A stretch of 64,000 bases of DNA from JACRCT01 sp049841135 (GTDB lineage: Bacteria > Myxococcota > Myxococcia > Myxococcales > UBA5297): NCBI GenBank assembly GCA_049841135.1, contig JASGHK010000008.1:1302001-1366000 (forward strand), given 5' to 3'. How positions within the stretch are numbered: the stretch's first letter is position 1; each line of letters begins with the position of its first letter. Shown here in pieces: positions 28,294-37,295 of this stretch. Below the pieces are notes generated by a model. It was not told where the DNA came from and searched no databases. It saw only the letters and a program-made list of their open reading frames with translations. The translations under genes and the position numbers were made by a program.

Positions 28294-29302
28294 ATGCCAC
28301 CGGTCCGAATCCTCCTGCTCGCCGACACGCACCTGGGGCTGGACCTGCCCGCGCACCCGCGGGTCGAGCGCCGCCGGCGCGGCGACGACTTCTTCGCCAA
28401 CTTCCGCCGCGCGCTCGAGCCGGCGCTCCGCGGCGAGGTGGACCTCGTCGTCCACGGCGGCGACGTCTTCTTCCGCAGCGAGATCCAGAGCTGGCTGGTG
28501 CAGATGGCCTTCGAGCCGCTCTTCGAGGTCGCCGAGCGGGTCCCGGTGTTCGTCGTGCCCGGCAACCACGAGCGCTCGGCCATCCCCTTTCCGCTGCTCG
28601 CCGCCCACCGCAACGTCCACCTCTTCGACCGGCCGCGCACCTACCGCATCGAGGTCCGGGGCGAGACGGTCGCCATCGCCGGCTTCCCGTTCGCCGCCGA
28701 CGTGGGGCCGCGATTCCCAGAGCTGCTGCACGAGACCGGCTGGGCCGAAGGGGGCGAGCGGCTCAAGGTGCTGTGCATGCACCAGACGGTCGAGGGTGCG
28801 CGCGTCGGTCCGGTGGGCTTCACCTTCCGCTCCGGCATCGACGTCGTTCGCGGCCGCGACATCCCCGAGGGGCTGACGGCGGTGCTCTCCGGGCACATCC
28901 ATCGGCAGCAGGTGCTGACCCGGGATTCTGTCGGGCCGGCCGATGGAGGCGCCGGTGCTGTATCCGGGCTCGGTCGAGCGGACCTCGCGCGCCGAGAAAG
29001 ACGAGCGGAAGGGCTACCTCGTCCTGGAAGTCGAGGGCGGGGTGAGCGTGGGCTGGCGGTTCGTGGAGCTGCCTGCGCGGCCGATGGTCGACCTCGAGCT
29101 CGACGCGCACGGTGGCGCCAACCTCCACGCGCGGATCGCCTCGATGCTCGGCAAGGTGGATCCCAACGCCATCGTTCGCCTCAAGATCGAAGGCCTGTCC
29201 CGCCTGGGGCTCTCGGAGGCCGCGGTGCGAGACCTCGCGCCCAGCACGATGAACGTCGAGCTGGCGGGATGGGACGAGACCCCGAAGCGAACCGCTGGAT
29301 GA
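28294..29302 (+). CDS. SbcD/YhaO-type metallophosphoesterase, DNA repair exonuclease-like (one frame break)
   Basis: The five calcineurin-like motifs are in order: LLADTHLGLD, VHGGDVFFRS, VPGNHERS, CMHQTVEG and SGHIHRQQ. The frame breaks at 28924-28928 (GATTC); removing one T restores LTRDLSGRPMEAPVLYPGSVERTS and gives 335 residues. The C-terminal part matches the capping region of YhaO/SbcD-like enzymes. An Mn-dependent nuclease role is inferred. The start could also be ATG 28264. No SbcC/ATPase partner gene is adjacent, which is unusual. Confidence 0.85.
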
Positions 29303-29458
29303 AGCCAGTAGCCAGGGCCAAAGCCTTCTGGACCCAGAAAGCCGAACGCCCCTCCGAGCTTTCGCTTGGAGAGGCGCTTTGGCTGTCCACTCTCAGATGC
29401 TTGCTCGGAGCTCCGGGCGACTCGATGTGGTCGCTAGTTGCGCGCCCGGGCTCAGGGC

Positions 29459-29525
29459 AAAAAAAGAAGCGCGGCAGCCAAGAAATCGGCGGGGGGGGGA
29501 CCAGTTTCTCAGGCCGCCGCGCTTC
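29459..29525 (-). terminator. Rho-independent terminator for the SRPBCC gene
   Basis: Read on the minus strand, arms GAAGCGCGGC and GCCGCGCTTC (29512-29525 and 29466-29475, extended by GGCC/GGCT and an inner AGAAA/TTTCT pairing) are followed directly by seven T. This is a canonical intrinsic terminator downstream of the gene at 29649-30131. Confidence 0.75.
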
Positions 29526-29620
29526 GACTGCTTACTAAGCAGCAGGCGTGCCAGCCCAGAACCGCGCTAAGTCCTTGATTGCTGGTTCTGCCGGGACGGA
29601 TTTTTCCGGCAATTCCGAAA

Positions 29621-29644
29621 TTGCATTTCGAAACTGAAATGCAA
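29621..29644. terminator. Perfect nine-base inverted repeat next to the SRPBCC stop
   Basis: TTGCATTTC (29621-29629) and GAAATGCAA (29636-29644) flank a six-base loop, five bases after the stop codon of the leftward gene. It is AT-rich compared with its surroundings and could protect the mRNA end or add to termination. Confidence 0.55.
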
Positions 29645-29648
29645 CTCG

Positions 29649-30131
29649 TCAGGCGGCTCCGGCTTTGGGCTGCTTGGCCTGCAGGCTCTCGACCCTGGAC
29701 TTCAGGTCCCGGCAGTAGCGCTCGAAGGCCTTCTTGAGCTTCTTCGCGTAGAGGAAGTGGACGATGGGTGCCAGCGGGCCATGGAACTGCTCGAAGTTGA
29801 CGAGGCGGGTCCGTCCGGCCCCAGCCTCTTCGCAGATCTGCCAGCGGAAGCTCTTGATGCCCGGACGACCGCGGGTGCGAGAAGTGCCCATGCAGAAGGC
29901 GCGGCGTTCGGGCTCGACGGCCAGGATGACCTCGCGCTCGTCGCGCAGGAGGCTGGTCTCGGTCATCTGGCAGTCGAGGTCGAGCTCGGCGCCCACCTTC
30001 AGGTCCTTGGTGGCCAGAGTGATCCGCGGCGTGAACCGGTTCCACTCGGGATAGCGATCGAGGTCGCAGATGACGTCCCAGACGGCCTGGGGCGGCGCGT
30101 CGACGAGGATCTCGGAGTCGGTGCGGTACAT
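29649..30131 (-). CDS. SRPBCC (START-like / polyketide cyclase) superfamily protein
   Basis: 160 residues with the family opening MYRTDSEILVDAPPQAVWDVICDLDRYPEWNRFTP, then GAELDLDCQM, and the closing helix FLYAKKLKKAFERYCRDLKSRVESL. This fold forms a hydrophobic pocket for lipids or aromatic ligands. No signal peptide is present. The ligand is unknown. It lies between ftsK's terminator and its own, so it is a single-gene unit. Confidence 0.85.
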   Translation of the reverse strand: MYRTDSEILVDAPPQAVWDVICDLDRYPEWNRFTPRITLATKDLKVGAELDLDCQMTETSLLRDEREVILAVEPERRAFCMGTSRTRGRPGIKSFRWQICEEAGAGRTRLVNFEQFHGPLAPIVHFLYAKKLKKAFERYCRDLKSRVESLQAKQPKAGAA

Positions 30132-30166
30132 GAGGGCGTTGTAGCCGGTCGGCGGGCATAGAGAAA

Positions 30167-30202
30167 GCCCCTCCCAGCGGCGAGCTCGGGAGGGGCCTTT
30201 TC
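30167..30202. terminator. Bidirectional hairpin terminator downstream of ftsK
   Basis: GCCCCTCCC (30167-30175) pairs with GGGAGGGGC (30188-30196), followed by CTTTT on the plus strand and, on the minus strand, by TTTCTC. On the minus strand it would end the ftsK transcript before the SRPBCC gene. Confidence 0.75.
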
Positions 30203-30210
30203 GAATCGGT

Positions 30211-30339
30211 CTCGACGGTTCGCGCTCGATGACCTCTCGGACCCTGCGTTCTCTCCTTCAGGTCGGCCTCGACGGTTCGCGCTCGATGGCTTTTGGTGCG
30301 AAGACTTCGAAGTGGGACCCGACGGTTCTCGCTCGGTGG
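30211..30339. repeat. Three spaced copies of a 21-base direct repeat
   Basis: CTCGACGGTTCGCGCTCGAT occurs at 30211-30230 and 30268-30287, and a diverged copy (CCGACGGTTCTCGCTCGGTG) at 30319-30338. Spacing is 57 and about 51 bases. The copies lie between the ftsK end and the terminator. Function is unknown. Confidence 0.75.
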
Positions 30340-30352
30340 CCCTGCTGCGGTA

Positions 30353-30379
30353 CCTACGGCCTAAAGCCTACAGCCTAGA
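30353..30379 (-). repeat. Dispersed AGGCTGTAGGC repeat, copy 1
   Basis: On the minus strand it reads CTAGGCTGTAGGCTTTAGG then CCGTAGG and begins at the ftsK stop codon. Related copies lie at 48369-48397 and 52913-52946, always between genes. Confidence 0.7.
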
Positions 30380-33300
30380 CATTGACCTCCCGGTGCATCT
30401 CGCCCGAGGGGCGGATGAGCACGTCGCGCGGCTTGGAACCGTTGGCGGGGCCGACCACGCCCTCGCGCTCCATCCGCTCGATGATGCGGGCGGCGCGGTT
30501 GTAGCCCAGGCGCAGCTTGCGCTGGAGCATGGAGACCGAGACCTGGCGCATCTCGCTGACGAGGGCGAGGCACTGGTCGTACATCTCGTCCGCCTGCTCC
30601 TCGCCACCGCCGCCGCCCTCTCCGTCCTCGTCGCCTTCCTCGTCGCGCGCCTTGAGGATGGACTCGTCGTACACCGGCTTGCCCTGCGCCTTGAGGTGCT
30701 GGACGACCTTGAGGATCTCCGCGTCGGAGACGTAGGCGCCGTGGACGCGCTCGAGGTGCGCGCTGGTCGGCGGCAGGATGAGCATGTCGCCCATGCCGAG
30801 CAGCGCCTCCGCGCCGATGGTCCCCAAGATGGTCATCGAGTCCGGCTTGCTGCGCAGCTGGAAGCTGATGCGCGAGGGGAAGTTGGCCTTGATGACGCCG
30901 GTGATGACGTCGGTCGAGGGGCGCTGCGTGGCGATCATCAGGTGGATGCCGGCGGCGCGGGCCATCTGCGCCAGGCGGGCGACGTAGGTCTCCACCTCGC
31001 GGGCGGCGACCATCATCAGGTCGGCGACCTCGTCGATGACGATGACGATGTACGGCAGCTTCTTGGGCTGCTCGACGGGCTCCTCCACCACCTCCGGCTC
31101 GACCGGCTTGGCTTCGACCGCGGCGGGCTTCTCGGCGGCGGCCTTCTCCTCGGCGTCGTCGGTGAGGTTGGGGGCGGGGACGCCCAGCTCCGGACCGGTG
31201 GCGATGTCGGCCACGCGGGCCAGCGCCTCCTCCTCGGACTCGCCCTCGCCGACGTCGATGATGCGCAGCTTGCGGCCGGTCTCGGCGACGGCCTCGACGG
31301 TCTTGGGCGGCGGGGCCGGGGGCGCGCCCTGCTGCCGCTCGACCCACTTGTTGTAGCCGGTGATGTTGCGCACGCCGGCCTTGGCCAGCATCTGGTAGCG
31401 CCGCTCCATCTCCTCCACCGCCCAGCGCAGCGCCATCGCCGCCTTGCGCGCGTCGGTGACCACCGGGAGGAGCAGGTGCGGGATGCCTTCGTAGATGGAG
31501 AGCTCGGTGACCTTGGGGTCGACCATGATCATGCGCACCTCTTCCGGCGTCGCCTTGAAGAGGACGGACATGATCATCGCGTTGACGCTGACCGACTTGC
31601 CCGAGCCGGTGGTGCCGGCGATGAGCAGGTGGGGCATCTTGGCCAGGTCGGTGACGTAGGGCATGCCCTCGATGTTCTTGCCGATGGCCATCGCCAGCTT
31701 GCTCTGGCTCTTGGTGAACGCGTCCTGCTCGAGGACGTCCTTGAAGTAGACGGACTCGCGCTCCTTGTTGGGCACCTCGATGCCGACCACGCCCTTGCCG
31801 GGGATGGGCGCCACGATGCGGACCCGGAGCGCCTCCATGGCCATGGCCAGGTCGTCGGCGAGGCCGGCGATTCTTGGAGATTCTGATGCCCGGGGCGGGC
31901 TCGAACTCGTACATCGTGACCACCGGGCCCGGGCGGATCTCCTTGACCGCGCCGTCGATGCCGAAGGAGGCCAGCTTCTCGCGCAGCTTCTCGGCGGTGG
32001 CGAAGTAGAGCTCCTTCTCCACCACGCGCTTCTTGTTCTGGCCCTCCTCGAGCAGGTCGAGCGGCGGCAGCGAGAAGTTGGTGTCGCCCTCGAAGGCGAA
32101 CGCGTCCTTCTTGGTCGGCTTGGGCGGCGCCTTCGGCTCGACGATGACCGGCAGCACCGGGCTGACGGCGGCGATGGGCTCCACCTTGTCGGAGGCCACC
32201 GGCGGGATGGACATGCGCGCCGTCGCCGGAGGGAGCGACATGCGCTGCGCGGGAGCGGCGGGAGCGGCGACCTGGGCCGGAGCCTCGGCGGGCGCGGCGA
32301 CCTCCGGGGCCTGCGCGGTGGCGGGCTCGGCGGCGATCGGCGCGGGCGGCGGCGGCGCCGCGGGGATGGTGAGGATCGGCAGCGGCCGCGGCTTCTCCTC
32401 GGCCTTGGGCTCGGGAGCCTGGACCAGGGCCGGCGCGGCGCTCTGGACCATGGGCTGCTCGGCCACGCCCTCGGGCGGCATCATCGTCCAGGCGGGGTCC
32501 TCGAGCGGAGCGTTGCGGGCGCGGCGGGCGGCGCGCAGGGCGGCCTCGCGAGCGCGCTCCTCGGCCAGCTCCTTGGCGTGGCGCTCTTCGGCCTGACGGG
32601 CCAGGCGCGCGGCCTCCTCGGCCAGCTCGTCGGCCTCGGCGGCGTAAGCCTCGTCCTCGGTCGGGGCCGGGCCCGGCGGCTCGGTGACGTACTCCTCCGG
32701 CGGAGCCATCTCGAAGGCGGCTTCGGCCGGCGGATCGTGCAGGCGGGAGATGGAGACGTGGGAGACGGCCGGCGGCAGCGGGCGGTCGGGCGGCTCGGTG
32801 ACGTTGGCGCTGGCGATGGCGATCTCCGCGGCCTCGGCCTCCTCGGCGTCGGCGAGCGCCTGCGCGAAGGCGGCCTCCTCCTCGGCCTTCTCCTGGCGGC
32901 GCTGCTCGGCGCGAATCTTGGCGTTCTCGATCTGCCGCTTGGCCTCGGCGAGCGACCAGGCCCAGCCGGCGACGGCCATGTTCGAGGTCCAGCGGCCCAC
33001 GGACACGCACAGGCGCGCGAAGGCGGAGTCGGTGGCGACGATCAGCGCGCCCGCGGCGACGGCGGTCATCACCAGCACCGAGCCCACGTTGGACAGCGCC
33101 CCGCGCAGGGTCTCTCCCAGCGCCGCGCCGATGGCGCCGCCCGGTGGGTACTGCAGCGCGTCGGTCTTGCCCACCAGCAGGTGCCCGAGGACGGAGGTGG
33201 AGACCGCCAGGGCGACGAGGCCCGCGACCTGGCGGGCGCGGTGGTTGCCCTTGCCGCGCACGAAGAGCGCGAGCGAGGTGTAGAAGAGCGCGACGGGCGC

Positions 33301-33633
33301 GAGGTAGGCGCACACGCCGGTCAGCCCGAACAGCCCGGAGGCAACCTTGTGCCCGGCGGGGCCGATGAGGTTCTGGACCTGCGGCGCCAATGCGTCGGCC
33401 CGCTGGTAGGTCCACAGCGCGCAGAACAGCCCGATGGACCCGATGAACGCGAAGACGGCGAGGATGTCGCGCGTGAAGCCATGGCTGGAGGACGAACCGA
33501 CGTTGACGGACTTGGGCGCCTTGGCCGCAGGCGAGCCCTTCGACGGCGCGATGCGACGCCCGGCGCGCTCGACTTCCTGTCGGGCCAGAACGCGCTTCTC
33601 GGGTCGGGCCATCGTCCGCTGCTTCGCTGCCAT
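30375..33633 (-). CDS. ftsK: DNA translocase FtsK/SpoIIIE (one frame break)
   Basis: A hexameric ATPase at the division septum that moves chromosome DNA. ATG 33633 follows AGGAG. Four membrane segments lie in about the first 190 residues, then a long Ala/Pro/Glu-rich linker. The frame breaks at 31869-31873 (GATTC on the plus strand); removing one base restores ISKIAGLADDLAMAMEALRVRIVAPIPGKG and gives 1,085 residues. Walker A is AGTTGSGKSVSVN; Walker B is IVIVIDEVADLMM. About 85 acidic/proline-rich residues are inserted just before Walker B. The C-terminal winged-helix gamma domain (VSVSMLQRKLRLGYNRAARI) is complete. Confidence 0.93.
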
Positions 33634-33799
33634 GGTGCCTCTCCTCTGCGACCTGCGTGCTACAGCCTTCAACAGAAGGGTTGTGTGGAGTGTAGGAGCG
33701 GCAAGCGATCGGTCAATTTTCTGGCCGCTTTTCGAGCGGCCGGCAGAGATGGGAAATCGGGCCGAGGTAGGCGCCTCCCCGATGGCCCCCAGGGGCGCG

Positions 33800-33870
33800 C
33801 CGGACGGTGTCGGTGAATGCCGACATACCTTCAGCGGAACCAGACCGCGCCAGCCGGTGAGCTGAAGGGA
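33800..33870. other. Conserved intergenic element, copy 1 (possible structured RNA)
   Basis: The segment containing GACATACCTTCAGCG and ACCGCGCCAGCCGG aligns with 54803-54872 over about 65 bases. In the best 36 bases 26 are identical and nine of ten differences are transitions. Here TGTCGG and CCGACA pair perfectly around TGAATG. It lies in the 262-base gap between the envelope protein gene (33896-35557) and ftsK. Confidence 0.5.
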
Positions 33871-33895
33871 GCAGGGACGGTGAGGAGGAGGTGCG

Positions 33896-35557
33896 CTACT
33901 CCTCCACTCCCAGCTGCTCGGCGGAGACCCCGGCGCGGCAGGCGGGCCCCATCGCCACCCGCTCCTTGACGAAGCCCAGCTCCGCCTCGGTGACCGGGCC
34001 TGGCAGCAGGGCGTAGGCGTCCATCTCCTCGGGCGTGAGCGGCCCCACCAGCTGGCGCGTCTTCTTGGCCAGGCGCCCCTTCTCGCGCGTGTAGCGCTCG
34101 GAGCGCTTCTTGAGGTGCTGCAGCGCCTGCTCGAGCCAGGTCGTCGCCGTCTTCAGCCGCGCCTCGGCCTGCTTGTCCTGGGGGCCCGCTTCCCGCGCCT
34201 GCGCCTCGAAGTAGCACCACCGCTCCTCCACCTGCTGGACCCAGCGGATGGACATGCGCATCTGCCGGCCCAGCTCCTCGATGTTGCGGTAGTAGTCGGT
34301 GTCGTCGCTCTCGCCGATGCTCCCGCCGAACATCACGCCCGCCCGCCACTCGGTGGGCAGGACCGGGTCGGTCAGCGAGTAGAAGTGCAGCGCGCCGGCG
34401 ATGGACTGGACGGGCAGCTCGAAGCCCACCGCCAGGTTCGACAGGTGCTGGTGGCGGAAGTCGGAGGAGAGGCCGCCCTCGAGCAGGAAGTCCACCTGCG
34501 GGGTCTCGATGATCGCCGGGCGCCGCGCATAGAAGGCCACCTCGCCGCGGAAGGTCTCGTTGTAGAGCGGGTCGAGGTTGAGCCAGACGAAGGAGAGCGT
34601 CGCCATGCCCGACGTCTCCCAGTTGTGCTCCTGCGTCCAGCGGGTGAAGAGGTGCTCGCGCACGGTCCACTGCAGCGTGCGCGAGTCGTTGGTCTCCCAC
34701 GGGTGCTGGGCCTTGATCGGGTTGAAGTACTCGGTCCACCCCAGCGAGGTGTCGAAGCCGGGCGTCGCCCCCTGCAGCCCCAAGGTGATGCGCGGGTGCC
34801 ACTTGAACCCGAACTTGCGCGCCGAGGCGTACCAGCCGAAGCGGAAGGAGTCGGTGGGCGTCTTGAGCAGCCAGCCGCCCATGTCCAGGTTGCCCTCGTC
34901 GACGACGGCCAGCGCGGTGAGCGCGATGATTCCCAGCGCCAGGTCGTACTTGGGCAGCTGCAGCTTCAGCTCGTTCCAGCGCTCGTGCGTCTTGGGGAAG
35001 AACTCGTACTTCGACAGGCCGTAGACGGTCAGGTCGATGAGCTCCTCGATGCGGAAGTAGCCGTCGATGGACTTGCCGATGGCGTCGATGAGCCGGTTGG
35101 CGGTCTCGAAGTCGAGGTCCACCGCGACGCTGCGGAAGTCGCCCGGCGTCACCTGCCCCAGGCGGTTGACCCCGCGCAGGTAGATGCGGTCCGCGCGGTC
35201 GGACGCGACGGAGTAGAGCTTCAGGCGCATGCGGGGCGGCAGCGCGTCCAGCTTCAGGCGCGTCGACTCGTTCATGTGGTACGGGTCGCCGATGATGCGG
35301 TCCACGTCCTCCTCGGAGAAGAGGAACGGCTTGCCCAACACGTAGATCATGAAGCTGCGGGTCAGGTTGCCGTAGTCGTAGACGTCGGCCGACTGCGGCA
35401 CGTTCTGGCCCAGGACCTCGGCGCGGACCTCCTGGCCCACGCGCCCAGGCAGGCCGCTGATGATCGGGTCGGCGCGCACGGAGGCCGAGGCCAGGGCCAC
35501 GAGGACGCCCAGCGCCGCCGCCACCGCCCGCGCTCGTGCTCGCGCTGCCACCCGCAC
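33896..35557 (-). CDS. Exported protein of unknown function, probably outer-membrane associated
   Basis: 553 residues. GTG 35557 is chosen because AAGGAGGT lies nine bases upstream and a signal peptide follows directly (AVAAALGVLVALASASVRA). The middle part contains PIISGLPGRVGQEVRAEVLGQNVPQSAD, a helical stretch and then many alternating aromatic/hydrophobic strands (GWYASARKFGFKWHPRITLG, NLAVGFELPVQ, WRAGVMFGGS) like a beta-barrel. A charged coiled-coil region (EEELGRQM to LKKRSERYTREKG) ends it. I do not recognise the family. Confidence 0.75.
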   Translation of the reverse strand: MRVAARARARAVAAALGVLVALASASVRADPIISGLPGRVGQEVRAEVLGQNVPQSADVYDYGNLTRSFMIYVLGKPFLFSEEDVDRIIGDPYHMNESTRLKLDALPPRMRLKLYSVASDRADRIYLRGVNRLGQVTPGDFRSVAVDLDFETANRLIDAIGKSIDGYFRIEELIDLTVYGLSKYEFFPKTHERWNELKLQLPKYDLALGIIALTALAVVDEGNLDMGGWLLKTPTDSFRFGWYASARKFGFKWHPRITLGLQGATPGFDTSLGWTEYFNPIKAQHPWETNDSRTLQWTVREHLFTRWTQEHNWETSGMATLSFVWLNLDPLYNETFRGEVAFYARRPAIIETPQVDFLLEGGLSSDFRHQHLSNLAVGFELPVQSIAGALHFYSLTDPVLPTEWRAGVMFGGSIGESDDTDYYRNIEELGRQMRMSIRWVQQVEERWCYFEAQAREAGPQDKQAEARLKTATTWLEQALQHLKKRSERYTREKGRLAKKTRQLVGPLTPEEMDAYALLPGPVTEAELGFVKERVAMGPACRAGVSAEQLGVEE

Positions 35558-35668
35558 CGCGTCAGGACCTCCTTCGAAAAGGCTCCACGATACCTTCCCT
35601 TCCGGGCCCATGGGCAGACCCGGCACCCGGGCCTCCCCCTCCCTTCCGGGCCGCGCGGTTCGGCTACC

Positions 35669-36727
35669 ATGGGCGGCGTGGACGCCGAGCGCGAGAAGGC
35701 CCTCCAGACCGCCGCCGACGCCAGCGCCGAGCCGCACTTGCGCAAGGCGGCGCTGGCTGCCCTCGCCAAGTTCCCATGCCCCGAGGCGCTCGCGACCGCG
35801 GTGGCCGCGCTCGCCGAGCCGGTGCTGCATGACGACGCCGTCTGGCTGCTCAAGAAGCTCTCGAGCGACGACGCGCGCAACGCCCTGCTCGGCCGCCTCG
35901 AGCAGGACCCGGCCCCCGAGGACTACGCCGAGCTGAGCGCGCTCTCGGACCTCGGCTGGGACTCCCCGTGGCCCGTCGAGGCTGCGCGCCGCGCCGCGGC
36001 AATCCTGCGACGCGTCGTCGAGCGCGGGCCGAAGGGCGCCTCGGCGCAGGCCCTGTACACCGCGACCTCCTCGCTGAGCGCCCTGAAGGCTCTTTCGGCC
36101 CTGCCTGACTGCGAACGGGCCGAGCTCGCCCGCTCGCTCGAGCGCGCCGCGCTCGACCCGGACGAGGACGTCACGGTGATGCACCGCTACGGAGCCATCT
36201 CGGCGCTGCTGGCCCTCAACACGCCTGCGGCGGTGCCCATCCTCGAGCGCTGCCTCGACACCGGCAACGCGCAGGACCGCGCGCACGCGCGCCAGGCGCT
36301 TCTGCGCCTGGACTTCCCGGAGGCTCGCCGGGTGGTGGTGGACCGAGGCCTGCGCGGCACCGTGCTCGGACCGCTCGCGCTCTTCGCCGCGCTGCACGTC
36401 GCCGGCATCGCCGCGGCCGCGAGCGCGCTCTCCTACTTGTTCGGCGCGCCCTGGCCGCTCTCGCTCGGCGTCGCGCTGGTCGCTGCCCTCCCGGCGATCC
36501 CCAGCCTCCTCCACTACGCCTCCGGATGGCGGCGCGCAGACCTGTGGACGTACGCGTTTCTCTACGGCCTGTACTCCCCCGCCGTCCTGTCGCTGGCCGG
36601 CGCGGTCTGCCTGGAGGTCTGGCGCGACTGGGGCTGGGCAGGCCACCTGCTGGCGGCGGCGCTGGTGCTCGCGGCCCTGCTCAACCTGCTCGTGTACTTC
36701 GCTCGGGCGCTGGCCGCCAAACCGTAG
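35669..36727 (+). CDS. HEAT-repeat membrane protein
   Basis: 352 residues from ATG 35669. Residues 10-235 are HEAT/PBS-lyase-type helical repeats (LRKAALAALAKFPCPEALATAVAALAEP, ISALLALNTPAAVPILERCL). Residues about 240-350 contain three to four membrane segments (LGPLALFAALHVAGIAAAASAL, WPLSLGVALVAALPAI, AFLYGLYSPAVLSLAGAVCL, LLAAALVLAALLNLLVY). It is probably an inner-membrane protein with a cytoplasmic scaffold domain. It is divergent from the exported protein gene with 111 bases between. Confidence 0.8.
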   Translation: MGGVDAEREKALQTAADASAEPHLRKAALAALAKFPCPEALATAVAALAEPVLHDDAVWLLKKLSSDDARNALLGRLEQDPAPEDYAELSALSDLGWDSPWPVEAARRAAAILRRVVERGPKGASAQALYTATSSLSALKALSALPDCERAELARSLERAALDPDEDVTVMHRYGAISALLALNTPAAVPILERCLDTGNAQDRAHARQALLRLDFPEARRVVVDRGLRGTVLGPLALFAALHVAGIAAAASALSYLFGAPWPLSLGVALVAALPAIPSLLHYASGWRRADLWTYAFLYGLYSPAVLSLAGAVCLEVWRDWGWAGHLLAAALVLAALLNLLVYFARALAAKP

Positions 36728-36751
36728 CCAGTCCGCGACCGGCAAAGGCCA

Positions 36752-37031
36752 TCAGCAGCCGGTCTCGAGCATGGCGATGGCCACGCGGCGGATGAGGTTG
36801 CGGCGGATCTGGGTGTGGCAGTGCTCGACGGCCTGCTCGTGCGCGGCGAAGCCCTTGCGTTCGCGGGCGCGCTGCGCGGTGCGGACCACCAGGTCGACCT
36901 TCGCCGGGTCGAGCGCCAAGAGCCGCGGCCCCTCGGACGCCATGAACCAGCGGATGCCCCGCTGGTCCACGAGCTTTTCCAGCAGGCGCTTGGCTTCTCC
37001 GAGGAGTGCGAGATCGATGAGCCTCTGCCAT
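36752..37031 (-). CDS. Small hypothetical protein (one frame break near its start)
   Basis: The C-terminal 85 residues read as a real protein: LIDLALLGEAKRLLEKLVDQRG, then RWFMASEGPRLLALDPAKVDL and HTQIRRNLIRRVAIAMLETGC. The ATG at 37031 is in another frame, but removing one base from GAGGCTC (37019-37025) joins them as MAELIDLALL and gives 92 residues. The family is not recognised. A helical, cytoplasmic protein is likely. Confidence 0.6.
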
Positions 37032-37295
37032 GGGGGCCGTTCGTTCCTTCGTCTTGGGCACACGGGTCGCGCTGCTCCGCTGCCTGCGCAGCGGGGCCGA
37101 CCGCGGTCCCATGGCCGTTGGCTCGTTGCGTGCGCCCTCGTACGTCCCACTCGGACCACCAAGCCCGGGCGCGCTCGACGCGAGGAATCTAGCGCAGCGC
37201 CCCCAGCCGTCGAGTTTTTGTCCACGCGACGCCAGGGCGAGACCACACCCTCAGAAAACTTGCCGCCGGGCGCGATCGGGCGGATCGCCCGGGCC

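Larger units (their letters stand above)
29303..29648. other. Gene-free interval between convergent genes
   Basis: No coding sequence is recognised. The interval holds the terminator at 29459-29525, the hairpin at 29621-29644, an imperfect GC hairpin near 29349-29380, and a run of about nine G at 29488-29497. The right half is richer in A and T than the neighbouring genes. Confidence 0.6.

Noticed and set aside
29488..29497. Poly-G phase-variation tract
   Set aside because: It lies in the loop of a terminator, not in a gene or promoter.
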